This document shows, in pieces, positions 36,398-44,202 of a stretch of DNA of 64,000 bases. The first letter of the stretch is position 1, and every line of letters starts with the position of its first letter. The stretch spans positions 7,492,001 through 7,556,000 of the forward strand of contig NZ_CP016428.1 of NCBI RefSeq assembly GCF_001693385.1. The letters are read 5' to 3'. Both the position numbers and the translations under genes were made by a program. Under the pieces are notes generated by a model that was not told where the DNA came from, did no database searches, and was given only the letters and a program-made list of their open reading frames with translations. This DNA is from Bradyrhizobium icense. Lineage in GTDB: Bacteria > Pseudomonadota > Alphaproteobacteria > Rhizobiales > Xanthobacteraceae.

Positions 36398-37585
36398 CTA
36401 CCGCAACTCGACGTGCGCATCCATCCTGCGCGTCGCCAAGCCGAACCAGGCGAGCGGCAACGCGAGGCCGCAGAGCCCCGCCATCGCAACGAACGCACCG
36501 CCGCCATACCTGGCATAGAAAAACCCCGAAAGCAGCGTCAGTGCGGCCGTCACCGCGCCTGCACCAAACGCGTAGGCTGCTTGAGCCGTTGCGGCCATTC
36601 TGGCGGGGACAAGAGCTGCCATCAACCGCATACAAGAAAGATGCAGCAGCGCAAACGTCAATCCGTGCAGCGGCTGCACCATCGCGAGCGGCACGACAGA
36701 GGTCGTTGTCCCCGCGACCGACCAGCGAACGATTCCGGCTGCCGCCGCCAAAGCTGCCGCACCGCGCGCGCCGAGCCGGTTGAGCAGTGCCGGACCGAGC
36801 AGAAAGAACACGACGACTTCTGCGGCGACGGCTTCCGACCACAGGACGCTGATGACGGAAGTGTCTATTCCGGCATTGCTCCACCGGATCACCGCAAAGG
36901 CGTCATGCATGGCGTGGCTGCCATAGACCAGAGCCGAGACCAGGATCAGGATTCGAAGCCGCGCGATCCCGAGGAGTGCACGAATCTCACTCGCAAGCTG
37001 CGATGCGCCCGTGTGCGGCGACGATGGCGCTGAAACCCTGGGCACCAGCGCGGTAACTGCAGCGGCAGCGACAAGCAGGCCTGCGTTCAACCAGATCACA
37101 CGCGTCAGGTCGGTTGAAGTTACGAGTTGCCCGATGATCAGCGTGCCGCAGACGAAAGCGGCCGATGCCGCACCGCGAATCCAGCCATATTCGAAAGGCC
37201 TACCCGCTAGCTGAGGTCTGGCTGCGTTGACCGACAACGCATCGGCGATCGACGTCGTGGGGGCGAGAGCCGCGGCCTGCACCAGCGCCACGAGGAGTAA
37301 CAACCAGAAACCATCGGCCCACAGCAACGCCACGGCCGCTGCGGCCGCCAGGGTGGCGCAGCATGCGAGCACGAGGCGCAACGACTGCAGGAAGTCTGCA
37401 AACATACCGACGAGTGGACCGGCGACGAGACGCATCAGCAACGCTGCCGCGAGTATCACGCCGATCTGCTCGGGCGTCAGCGATCTGATTTCGAAATATT
37501 TCGGCCAGAACGGCGATGCCACGCCGAATGCAGCGTACAACGCGATGTAAAGAGCTATGTAGGCAACGGGCGCAGGTACGCGCAT
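36398..37585 (-). CDS. MFS transporter, HcaT-like
   Basis: The 395-residue permease has about twelve transmembrane segments. MRVPAPVAYIALYIALYAAF starts the protein and GVASPFWPKYFEIRSLTPEQ is typical of the phenylpropionate-permease-like group, as is VALLWADGFWLLLLV. The ATG at 37585 follows a GAGGGGAA SD; the open frame reaches 37666 but those residues do not look coding. It is upstream of the MpaB-type oxygenase by 47 bases and may be cotranscribed with it. Confidence 0.87.
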   Translation of the reverse strand: MRVPAPVAYIALYIALYAAFGVASPFWPKYFEIRSLTPEQIGVILAAALLMRLVAGPLVGMFADFLQSLRLVLACCATLAAAAAVALLWADGFWLLLLVALVQAAALAPTTSIADALSVNAARPQLAGRPFEYGWIRGAASAAFVCGTLIIGQLVTSTDLTRVIWLNAGLLVAAAAVTALVPRVSAPSSPHTGASQLASEIRALLGIARLRILILVSALVYGSHAMHDAFAVIRWSNAGIDTSVISVLWSEAVAAEVVVFFLLGPALLNRLGARGAAALAAAAGIVRWSVAGTTTSVVPLAMVQPLHGLTFALLHLSCMRLMAALVPARMAATAQAAYAFGAGAVTAALTLLSGFFYARYGGGAFVAMAGLCGLALPLAWFGLATRRMDAHVELR

Positions 37586-37706
37586 TTCACGAGTTCCCCT
37601 CGGTAGAATTACGGGCGAGAAGAACACTGCTCTGCCGTAGTTCATCCGCGAAATCTCCACATCCAACTTTTATCCGACCGGCCTTCTCACAAATGGATGG
37701 AAGTTG

Positions 37707-38732
37707 ATGCGATATCTTTTCGCCGCTGTGATTGCTGTGTTTGTGATCTCGGTGGATTTTGAAAGTTCCGGAATCAGGTCAGTATCGGAACTATCTTTCG
37801 TTGTTGCCGAAGCGCAATCGGAACCCGCCACGACATCGAATTCTCACACGGGAACCGTGACCGCGTCGGTCGAGCATTCACAAGAATCGGACGCAACAAA
37901 CGTGGTTGCCGCGCCACGCGAGACGGGAACGACAGCCGATGCCGCCGCTCATGCAGCCGCTTCCGTCAGCGACGGGTCCGCGTCACCGAACCTGATCTGT
38001 GAAGCGGTGAAGGCGGCCGCTGAGGAAAACGATATTCCGATCGGATTTCTCGCGCGCCTGCTCTGGCAGGAAAGCAGGTTTCGGATTGCGGAGGTCAGCT
38101 CTGCAGGCGCGCAGGGCATTGCGCAATTCATGCCGCAAACCGCAGTCGAAATGGGTTTGAGAAACCCGTTCGATCCGCTGCAGGCGATTCCTGCGTCGGC
38201 AAGATTTCTTCGCAAGCTTCATAATCAGTTCGGAAATCTCGGGCTTGCGGCGGCCGCGTATAATGCGGGCGGCGGCAGGATCGAGAAGTGGTTATCGCGG
38301 CGCGGCGCGTTGCCGAAGGAAACGCGCGCTTACGTCAAGATCATCACCGGCCACAAGGCCGAGGCCTGGACGGACGAAAACAATACTGTCCACATGCCGA
38401 CGGACCTGCCGGACAAGGCACCATGCGAAGGAGTCGGTGGCCTGTCGAAGGAAGACCAGGTCGCCGAAATTCCGGTCGATCTGGCGCCTTCCATCAGCGT
38501 GATGTTGCGAAAGGCCGATATCGCCGAAGAGAGCCACGCGGCGCTCAAGAAGCGGCGGGTTGTTGCAAGTCGAACCGCAAAGGCCGTACGTACGGCGTAC
38601 CGGAATGCGCATGCCCGGGTAACCCGGCTGGCAGGAAAGGCTGCGACACGGAAGCTCGGCAAGCAATCCGGCACCCGCTTTGCGTCGGACAACAGCCGAA
38701 CAAAGTCATCGAGAGCATCGCGGGAACTGTAG
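37707..38732 (+). CDS. Lytic transglycosylase (SLT domain)
   Basis: The 341-residue protein has a signal peptide, a low-complexity linker, and a C-terminal SLT domain (about 97-230) that cleaves the MurNAc-GlcNAc bond in peptidoglycan. The catalytic Glu122 is in LLWQESRFR; AGAQGIAQFMPQTA and LAAAAYNAGGGRI complete the fold. ATG 37707 is preferred to TTG 37704. The C-terminal tail is Lys/Arg-rich. It is the last gene before a long palindromic repeat and a terminator. Confidence 0.92.
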   Translation: MRYLFAAVIAVFVISVDFESSGIRSVSELSFVVAEAQSEPATTSNSHTGTVTASVEHSQESDATNVVAAPRETGTTADAAAHAAASVSDGSASPNLICEAVKAAAEENDIPIGFLARLLWQESRFRIAEVSSAGAQGIAQFMPQTAVEMGLRNPFDPLQAIPASARFLRKLHNQFGNLGLAAAAYNAGGGRIEKWLSRRGALPKETRAYVKIITGHKAEAWTDENNTVHMPTDLPDKAPCEGVGGLSKEDQVAEIPVDLAPSISVMLRKADIAEESHAALKKRRVVASRTAKAVRTAYRNAHARVTRLAGKAATRKLGKQSGTRFASDNSRTKSSRASREL

Positions 38733-38754
38733 CGGCTGCCCCCAGACAGCGTGT

Positions 38755-38875
38755 CCCGGACGCGGCGCGGCACGCAGTGACGCGACGCAGAGCGGGGACC
38801 CACGATCAATGGCTGCGTCTATATCGCATGGGCCCCGCTCTGCAGCGTACCGCTGCGCGCTGCGCCGCGTCCGGG
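38755..38875. repeat. Long palindromic Bradyrhizobium-type repeat
   Basis: A 14-base perfect stem (CCCGGACGCGGCGC with its complement) lies at 38755-38768 and 38862-38875, and an inner 11-base stem (GCAGAGCGGGG / CCCCGCTCTGC) at 38787-38797 and 38833-38843. The whole element would fold into a long cruciform. A shorter relative with TCCCGGAT/ATCCGGGA ends lies at 59737-59823. Confidence 0.8.
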
Positions 38876-38880
38876 GAAAG

Positions 38881-38909
38881 AAAAAAGCCCGCATTGCTGC
38901 GGGCTTTTT
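38881..38909. terminator. Bidirectional rho-independent terminator
   Basis: GCCCGCA and TGCGGGC form a stem around a four-base loop, flanked by six A on one side and five T on the other. It separates the convergent SLT and His-rich protein genes. Confidence 0.92.
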
Positions 38910-38925
38910 GTCTCACCGGTCTATC

Positions 38926-39243
38926 CTACCATCGATAGCCGCCGGTACCGAAGCTGAAGGTTATGCCGGGACCGCCGCCGTAATAGCGGCGGGGACCGTA
39001 ATAGCCGTACGAGCGCGGCGCATAGTAGCCGTAGCTACGGTAGTGCGGGCGGTAGTGATGGTGGCCCCAGTGGTGGTGGTGCCGATGGCGCCAGTGGCGG
39101 CGATGGGCGCTGAAGTCAGTGGAAGACCGCACGACATCCGTCGAAGGTTTCGCCTTCACCGCATTGTCGGCGGCGTTGGCAGCGGAACCGCCGATCAGCG
39201 CAGCAGCACCAGCGGCAAATACGATAGCCAGTTTCTTCATCAT
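38926..39243 (-). CDS. Secreted His/Tyr/Gly-rich small protein
   Basis: The 105-residue protein has a signal peptide (MMKKLAIVFAAGAAALIGG) and a mature part rich in His, Tyr, Arg and Gly, including HRRHWRHRHHHHWGHHHYR. Such proteins may bind metals at the cell surface, but no family role is known. A second start three bases downstream is equally possible. Confidence 0.85.
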   Translation of the reverse strand: MMKKLAIVFAAGAAALIGGSAANAADNAVKAKPSTDVVRSSTDFSAHRRHWRHRHHHHWGHHHYRPHYRSYGYYAPRSYGYYGPRRYYGGGPGITFSFGTGGYRW

Positions 39244-39432
39244 CGAACTCCAGTGAATGTGTCGGCTCTAAATGTGTCGGCTCTACCGGAGTCTAATCAC
39301 CACACCGCTCGCACGTTCCTGTCTGCGACATTAAGACTACGACAGCTGCTTGAACAAACATTCATGAATATGAACGGCAGTTCCTGCGACGAGAGTAGCG
39401 TTGTGCCGCTTCGCGCCGAGGCTTAAAGATCC

Positions 39433-39645
39433 ATGGTGATCGGAAGTCGGCGATATTGCAGATGTGGCGCGATCTACCACCGCACCGAGGCGATGGCGGC
39501 CTCGCGCGAGATCGACTGTTTTGAGTGCACGGCTTGCGGCGCGATGCTCGAAAAGTGGGATACCGCGTGGGTGCCGACCTATCGCCTGATCACGGATCCA
39601 GCAATCAAGTCCGACAAAACGCCGCCGACTACGCGCGAACCATGA
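39433..39645 (+). CDS. Small zinc-ribbon protein, paralogue 1
   Basis: The 70-residue protein has a treble-clef-like set of Cys residues: RYCRCGAIYHRTEA and CFECTACGAMLEKW, followed by WVPTYRLI. The spacing is typical of a zinc ribbon. It resembles the protein at 43935 (CDCGAEYQRTEE, CKICGATLESW, HVPTFDLV), so the two are paralogues. They probably bind nucleic acid or protein; function unknown. Confidence 0.8.
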   Translation: MVIGSRRYCRCGAIYHRTEAMAASREIDCFECTACGAMLEKWDTAWVPTYRLITDPAIKSDKTPPTTREP

Positions 39646-39675
39646 TCGCTGCACTGGACTGATCGCAACGGCGCA

Positions 39676-40509
39676 TCACGCACCGGAATCGCTGGCGTTG
39701 GGATAGAACAACTGCTCACCGTTGATCTTGTAGCCGGCGATTGCCTTCTGGCCCTCAGCCGATATCAGCCAGTCGATGAATTGCTGACTGAGATCCTTCT
39801 TGACGCTCGGATGCTTTTCCGGATTCACCAGCATGACGCCGTACTGGTTGAATAAGCGCTTGTCGCCTTCGACTGAAATCACGAGGTCGCCGCGGTTCTT
39901 GAACGACAGCCAGGTGCCGCGATCGGCGAGCACATAGGCATTCGAGGCGGACGCGGTGTTGAGCGCAGCGCCCATGCCCTGCCCGATCTCCTTGTACCAG
40001 GCGCCCTTGTCTTTCGCGATGTCGATGCCGGCGACCTTCCAGAGATTGAGCTCGGCCTGGTGAGTGCCGGACTTGTCGCCGCGCGAGATGAAGTCTGCGG
40101 CCTTCGCCTTGATCGCGCTGAGCGCCGCGACGATATCCTTTGAGCCCTTGATGCGGGCCGGATCGCTCTTCGGGCCGATCAGGATGAAGTCGTTATACAT
40201 CACGGGATATCGCTTCACGCCAAAACCTTCGGACACAAATTTTTCTTCCGCAGGTTTGGCGTGGACGAACACGACGTCGGCATCGCCCCGGCGGCCGGTA
40301 TCGAGCGCTTGTCCCGTGCCCTGCGCCACCACCTTCACGTCGATGCCGGTCCTGGCCTTGAACATCGGCAGGATGTGGCCGAACAGACCGGAATCCTGCG
40401 TCGAGGTGGTCGAGGCCACCACGATCGATTTGTCCTGCGCGACGGCGTGACTTGCAAATGCAAGCGTGACCGTGGCCGCAATCAGCAGGCGGCGCGTGAG
40501 CATGTTCAT
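39676..40509 (-). CDS. tupA: Tungstate ABC binding protein TupA
   Basis: The 277-residue periplasmic protein has a signal peptide and the TupA signature TTSTQDSGLFGHILPMF, with VFVHAKPAEEKFV and FISRGDKSGTHQAEL. It should bind tungstate (or molybdate). It follows the ATPase and permease genes, forming the order tupB-tupC-tupA on the minus strand. A palindromic repeat lies between tupC and tupA. Confidence 0.93.
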   Translation of the reverse strand: MNMLTRRLLIAATVTLAFASHAVAQDKSIVVASTTSTQDSGLFGHILPMFKARTGIDVKVVAQGTGQALDTGRRGDADVVFVHAKPAEEKFVSEGFGVKRYPVMYNDFILIGPKSDPARIKGSKDIVAALSAIKAKAADFISRGDKSGTHQAELNLWKVAGIDIAKDKGAWYKEIGQGMGAALNTASASNAYVLADRGTWLSFKNRGDLVISVEGDKRLFNQYGVMLVNPEKHPSVKKDLSQQFIDWLISAEGQKAIAGYKINGEQLFYPNASDSGA

Positions 40510-40534
40510 TTATTTTCTCCCATTTTCAGTTTCC

Positions 40535-40579
40535 CATGATCGTTTCGGAAAGCCGGCAACCCCTTTTCCGGATCATGCT
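40535..40579. repeat. Imperfect palindromic repeat inside the tup operon
   Basis: CATGATC (40535-40541) and GATCATG (40571-40577) bracket a GC-rich loop with CGGAAA and TTTTCCG arms. This is the pattern of the GATCATGCTC-type repeats dispersed in bradyrhizobia. It directly abuts the tupC stop codon and may stabilise or attenuate the operon message. Confidence 0.7.
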
Positions 40580-41308
40580 CTAAATCAGTAGTTCTCCCGC
40601 GAGGAACGCCCTCGCCTCGGCGGTTTGCGGCGCGTCGAGGAACGATGCGGCTGCACCCTTTTCGACAATGCGGCCGCGGTGAAGCATCACGACCTCGCCG
40701 GCGAGCCTGCGCGCTTCGCCGAGATCATGGGTCGCCATCACGACCTTGATGTTGCGCTCGCTGACGGCGCGGATGATGTCTTCCACCGCCTTGGTGGCGA
40801 TTGGATCGAGGCTTGCGGTCGGCTCGTCCAAGAACAGCACCGCGGGATCCCGCGCAAGCGCGCGTGCCAGCGCCAGCCGCTGCTGCTCGCCGCCCGACAG
40901 CCTTCGGGCCGCGCGGTCGGCGAGATGAGCAAGGCCGACCAGTTCGAGCAATTCGCCGATGCGGCGTGCATGCTCCGCGCGCGGGATGCCGGCGGCGCGC
41001 AGCGCGAAACGGAGGTTGGCGGCAGCGCTGCGCCGGAGCATCGCCGGGCGCTGAAACACGATCGCGCGCTTGAGCGGCGGAACGTTTTCCAGCCCGCCCC
41101 AGGTGATGCGTCCGCGCGACGGCGCCACCAGCCCCATCGTCAGGCGCAGCAGCGTCGATTTTCCCGAGCCGTTGGGGCCGATCAATACCGTCGGCGGGCC
41201 CGGCGCCAGCGCGAGCGCGATGTCGTCGAGGATCGTGACGCCGCCGGCCGCCACCGTGACGCCGTCCAGTTCAATCGGCAGTTCGCTTGAGGGCGCGCGC
41301 ATGGTCAT
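40580..41308 (-). CDS. tupC: Tungstate ABC ATPase TupC
   Basis: The 242-residue ATPase has Walker A GPNGSGKST, the signature LSGGEQQRLALARALARD, Walker B FLDEPTASLDP and the switch His of ATHDLGEA. Its start overlaps the tupB stop by four bases (ATGA), so the two are coupled. It powers tungstate uptake with TupB and TupA. Confidence 0.93.
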   Translation of the reverse strand: MTMRAPSSELPIELDGVTVAAGGVTILDDIALALAPGPPTVLIGPNGSGKSTLLRLTMGLVAPSRGRITWGGLENVPPLKRAIVFQRPAMLRRSAAANLRFALRAAGIPRAEHARRIGELLELVGLAHLADRAARRLSGGEQQRLALARALARDPAVLFLDEPTASLDPIATKAVEDIIRAVSERNIKVVMATHDLGEARRLAGEVVMLHRGRIVEKGAAASFLDAPQTAEARAFLAGELLI

Positions 41309-42006
41309 CCTGCCAATCGCTCGCCGGCGCGGCGCACGCTCCAGGCCAGCGCGTTGACGGCGATCACGATCGCGATCAGCACGAGGCCGAGGCCGACCGC
41401 GAGCGGCAGGTCGCCTTTGGAAGTCTCCAGCGCAATCGCCGTCGTCATCGTGCGGGTGAAGCCCTCGATGTTGCCGCCGACGATGATGATGGCGCCGACC
41501 TCCGCCGCCGCACGGCCAAAGCCGGCGAGCAGCGCCGTGACCAGGCTGAAGCGCGCATCCCAGATCAGCGCCATGACGCGGCCGACCGGGCCAAGGTTCA
41601 TTGCGGTGAGTTCATCGCGGTATTCGAGCCAGAGATCCTCGATGGTCTGGCGCGTCAGCGCGGCGATGATCGGCGTGACCAGCACGGTCTGCGCGATGAT
41701 CATGGCGGTTGATGTGAACAACAGGCCGAACGCGCCGAACGGCCCGGAGCGCGACAGTGCGAGGTACACTGCGAGACCGACGACGACCGGGGGCAGGCCC
41801 ATCAGCGCGTTGAGCAGGACGATGACGCCCTGGCGGCCGGGAAATCTCGTCAGCGCGATCCAGGCGCCGAGCGGAATGCCGATCAGCGCGGCCAGCAGCA
41901 CCGCCGACAGACTCACATAGAGCGACAGCCGCACGATGGCGAACAGCGCGGGATCTCCGCTGAGGACGAGCTGAAGGGCTGATAGCTCTGGCATTTGTAA
42001 TTCCAT
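41305..42006 (-). CDS. tupB: Tungstate ABC permease TupB
   Basis: The 233-residue membrane protein has five or six transmembrane segments and the EAA-like loop DELTAMNLGPVGRVMALIWD. It is the first gene of the tup unit, divergent from the HTH regulator at 42086. The palindrome at 42016-42032 lies in the promoter region. Confidence 0.92.
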   Translation of the reverse strand: MELQMPELSALQLVLSGDPALFAIVRLSLYVSLSAVLLAALIGIPLGAWIALTRFPGRQGVIVLLNALMGLPPVVVGLAVYLALSRSGPFGAFGLLFTSTAMIIAQTVLVTPIIAALTRQTIEDLWLEYRDELTAMNLGPVGRVMALIWDARFSLVTALLAGFGRAAAEVGAIIIVGGNIEGFTRTMTTAIALETSKGDLPLAVGLGLVLIAIVIAVNALAWSVRRAGERLAG

Positions 42007-42015
42007 TAACGCCGT

Positions 42016-42032
42016 CTATCTTGCGCAGATAG
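42016..42032. promoter_or_regulatory. Candidate operator between tupB and its regulator
   Basis: CTATCT and AGATAG form a perfect 6-5-6 palindrome in the 79-base gap between divergent tupB and the excisionase-type regulator. It could be the site where the regulator controls both promoters. Confidence 0.55.
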
Positions 42033-42085
42033 CGACGATGTGGTCAATTTCTGTAATAACTGCATTCAGGTGCATATTGGTGCCG

Positions 42086-42973
42086 ATGCCGGAACTCCTC
42101 ACGACAGACGAAGCGGCCGAGTATCTCCGCCTTTCCGAGCGCAAGCTCTACGAGCTGGTGGCGAACCGCGAAGTGCCTTGCAGCAAGGTGACCGGGCGCT
42201 GGCTGTTTCCGCGCACGGCGCTGGACCGCTGGGTGTCCGCCGGCCTGATCGCGCCGGCCGCGCTGACGCAGGTGGCAGCGCCGCCGATCGTTGGCGGCAG
42301 TCACGATCCACTGCTGGAATGGGCCTTGCGCGAAAGCAATTGCGGCCTCGCCAGCCTGCCCGAAGGCAGCGAGCAAGGCCTGCGGCGGTTGACGCGGGGC
42401 GATGTGCTGGTCGCGGCGATCCACCTGCACCGCCTTGATGGCGATGACGAGCGCGCCAATGTCGAGACGGTCGCCGATGCGCCCGGCTTGCACGATGCGG
42501 TCGTGCTCGGCTTTGCCCGGCGTGAGCAGGGAATTATGGTTGCATCAGGCAATCCGCTGGGCCTGAGCGACATGGCCTCGATCGCGACCTCACGCGCGCG
42601 CATGGCGCAACGCCCGGCGGGCGCCGGCGCGCAATTGCTGCTGCTCGCGCTACTCGCTCGCGCACGCATCGCGCTCGACGATCTGAAACTGGCAAAGCCC
42701 GCCTTCCCGACCGGCCCCGATATCGCCCAGGCGATCCGCGCCGGCCGCATCGATTGCGGCATCGCGACGCGGAGCGTGGCGAAATCAGCGGGGCTCGATT
42801 TCCTGCCGCTCGTCTGGGAGCGTTTCGATCTCGTGATGCGCCAGCGCGACTACTTCGGGAAGGGACCGCAGGCGCTGTTCGATTTCATCCGCGGGCCGGG
42901 CTTCCACGATCGCGCGGGCGAACTCGGCGGTTATGACGTCAGCGACGCCGGCACGGTGCGGCTGGTGAATTGA
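42086..42973 (+). CDS. Excisionase-type HTH regulator with binding-protein domain
   Basis: The predicted 295-residue protein starts MPELLTTDEAAEYLRLSERK, a MerR/excisionase-like helix-turn-helix (about 5-55), followed by a periplasmic-binding-protein-like domain that resembles a ModE/PBP-type ligand sensor (ARMAQRPAGAGAQLLLLALL and HDRAGELGGYDVSDAG). It is divergent from tupB and is presumably the molybdate/tungstate-responsive regulator of that operon. The ATG at 42086 is preferred over the frame opening at 42038, but both are possible. Confidence 0.87.
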   Translation: MPELLTTDEAAEYLRLSERKLYELVANREVPCSKVTGRWLFPRTALDRWVSAGLIAPAALTQVAAPPIVGGSHDPLLEWALRESNCGLASLPEGSEQGLRRLTRGDVLVAAIHLHRLDGDDERANVETVADAPGLHDAVVLGFARREQGIMVASGNPLGLSDMASIATSRARMAQRPAGAGAQLLLLALLARARIALDDLKLAKPAFPTGPDIAQAIRAGRIDCGIATRSVAKSAGLDFLPLVWERFDLVMRQRDYFGKGPQALFDFIRGPGFHDRAGELGGYDVSDAGTVRLVN

Positions 42974-42990
42974 GGGGCGACAAAACCAGA

Positions 42991-43287
42991 TCACGGCTGT
43001 TCTTGAAGGGTCGGTGCACCGAGTTCATCGAAACGAAAGAGCTGAAAGACCCGCTGGCCGTTGAAGTCGAGCACTCTCAAATCATCGGTCTCGTGCAGAT
43101 CACTCTCGACCGCTTGAAAATGCCCGCCGTAGCGCTCCCTGGCGAGCGACACTGGAACCTCAAATGCGACGAACTTGCCAATCCCTTTTTGCTTGAGCTT
43201 CCCGAGGAAATTCGGATCGCGCAACGACTCGTGCGACGTGAGAATGAGCAACGGACCGCTCGCCGTGAGCAGCAAATGCGATTTCAT
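42991..43287 (-). CDS. Small cytosolic protein
   Basis: The 98-residue protein begins MKSHLLLTASGPLLILTSHE and continues GIGKFVAFEVPVSLARERYG and RVLDFNGQRVFQLFRF. It has no membrane segment. The ATG at 43287 follows an AAGGAG SD six bases upstream, and upstream frame extension to 43413 is not coding-like. I do not recognise the family; similar small proteins are widespread in Bradyrhizobium. Confidence 0.8.
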   Translation of the reverse strand: MKSHLLLTASGPLLILTSHESLRDPNFLGKLKQKGIGKFVAFEVPVSLARERYGGHFQAVESDLHETDDLRVLDFNGQRVFQLFRFDELGAPTLQEQP

Positions 43288-43448
43288 CGGACACTCCTTC
43301 TCTGTTGGACTGAAGGCCGGCCTTACGTCATGCTCGCTGAAGCGGTCAGGAATACTGGCCAACTGGGAAGCACCTCGCCATATCGACGAAGTGATGGAGC
43401 CAGACGGTGTCAAGCTCGGGCTATGCCCAATCTTGAAAGCATCATGCT

Positions 43449-43634
43449 CTAGTCTTCGTCCGGCTCGCGCACGACCGCCGGTTCGTCGGCGCTCTCCTCT
43501 TCGTCTTCTTCCTCTTCATCCTCGTCCTCTCCGTCTTCATCAGGATCCCGGGGCGGCATCGTGTGGCCCATGATCACGAAGGGACTCCAGTCGATCAACC
43601 TGGTGGAAAAATCCTCGGGGATGTGTGGGGTCAT
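43449..43634 (-). CDS. Small acidic protein
   Basis: The 61-residue protein starts MTPHIPEDFSTRLIDWSPFV and ends in a long Asp/Glu-rich tail (about residues 30-55). The ATG at 43634 follows GAGGAG; the longer open frame to 43859 is Arg/Pro-rich and shadow-like. The acidic tail suggests a regulator, chaperone or histone-mimic, but nothing specific is known. Confidence 0.7.
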   Translation of the reverse strand: MTPHIPEDFSTRLIDWSPFVIMGHTMPPRDPDEDGEDEDEEEEDEEESADEPAVVREPDED

Positions 43635-43934
43635 GGTGTTACTCCTCGGGTGTGGATCCTCGGCCGGAGGCCGGACATAACGCAGCCCCGCGCGGGGATC
43701 GCCGAGGCCCAGGCGCGAAGCTCCAAGGTGGCTCCAGCCCCGGAGTCGGACCGACGGCGCAAGAACTGGAGCCCCTCGTGGCGTCTGTTCAGGCAACGCC
43801 ACCCGAATCCTACGCCATTGGGCGCAGATCGTTCCCTGGGACCTCTGGGCGGCCGGCAAGCCGGCAGCGGGTGAAACGGCGGCTCGGGATCGTGATCGCA
43901 GGCACTCGGGGGCGGTAGTATGTTGGTTTGACGG
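43635..43934. other. Intergenic stretch, no recognised gene
   Basis: These 300 bases lie between the acidic-protein start and the zinc-ribbon stop. Plus-strand frames are proline/arginine-rich shadows without SD. I see no convincing RNA gene or repeat. Confidence 0.45.
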
Positions 43935-44114
43935 TCAAACCGGCTTTCCGCCTGGACGTTTGACCAGATCGAATGTGGGAACGTGGGTGGTTTCGGACCA
44001 AGACTCTAACGTAGCCCCGCAGATTTTACAGGATGCGTGGCCGGTGTGCGGCACCAAGAACTTTTCCTCAGTGCGTTGGTACTCAGCGCCACAATCGCAT
44101 TTGACGATTGTCAT
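43935..44114 (-). CDS. Small zinc-ribbon protein, paralogue 2
   Basis: The predicted protein starts MTIVKCDCGAEYQRTEEKF and has the second Cys pair ASCKICGATLESW, then THVPTFDLV. The four Cys residues form a probable zinc ribbon. It is a paralogue of the protein at 39433. The open frame reaches 44231, but the ATG at 44114 gives the conserved unit. Its role is unknown. Confidence 0.78.
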   Translation of the reverse strand: MTIVKCDCGAEYQRTEEKFLVPHTGHASCKICGATLESWSETTHVPTFDLVKRPGGKPV

Positions 44115-44180
44115 TCTACAAATATGCGCCCCTGACCGCCCATTTTCCAGTGAGCAGGGCTGCCACAATCCGGGGGATAT

Positions 44181-44198
44181 GCTTCGCTCGAAAACGCT
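44181..44198. repeat. Partial copy of the ACGCGAACCGG-GAAAACGCT repeat
   Basis: GCTTCGCTCGAAAACGCT matches the 3' end of the repeats at 48260-48333 and 58040-58089. Only the last part is present here, next to the threonine ammonia-lyase stop. Confidence 0.65.
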
Positions 44199-44202
44199 AC
44201 GC

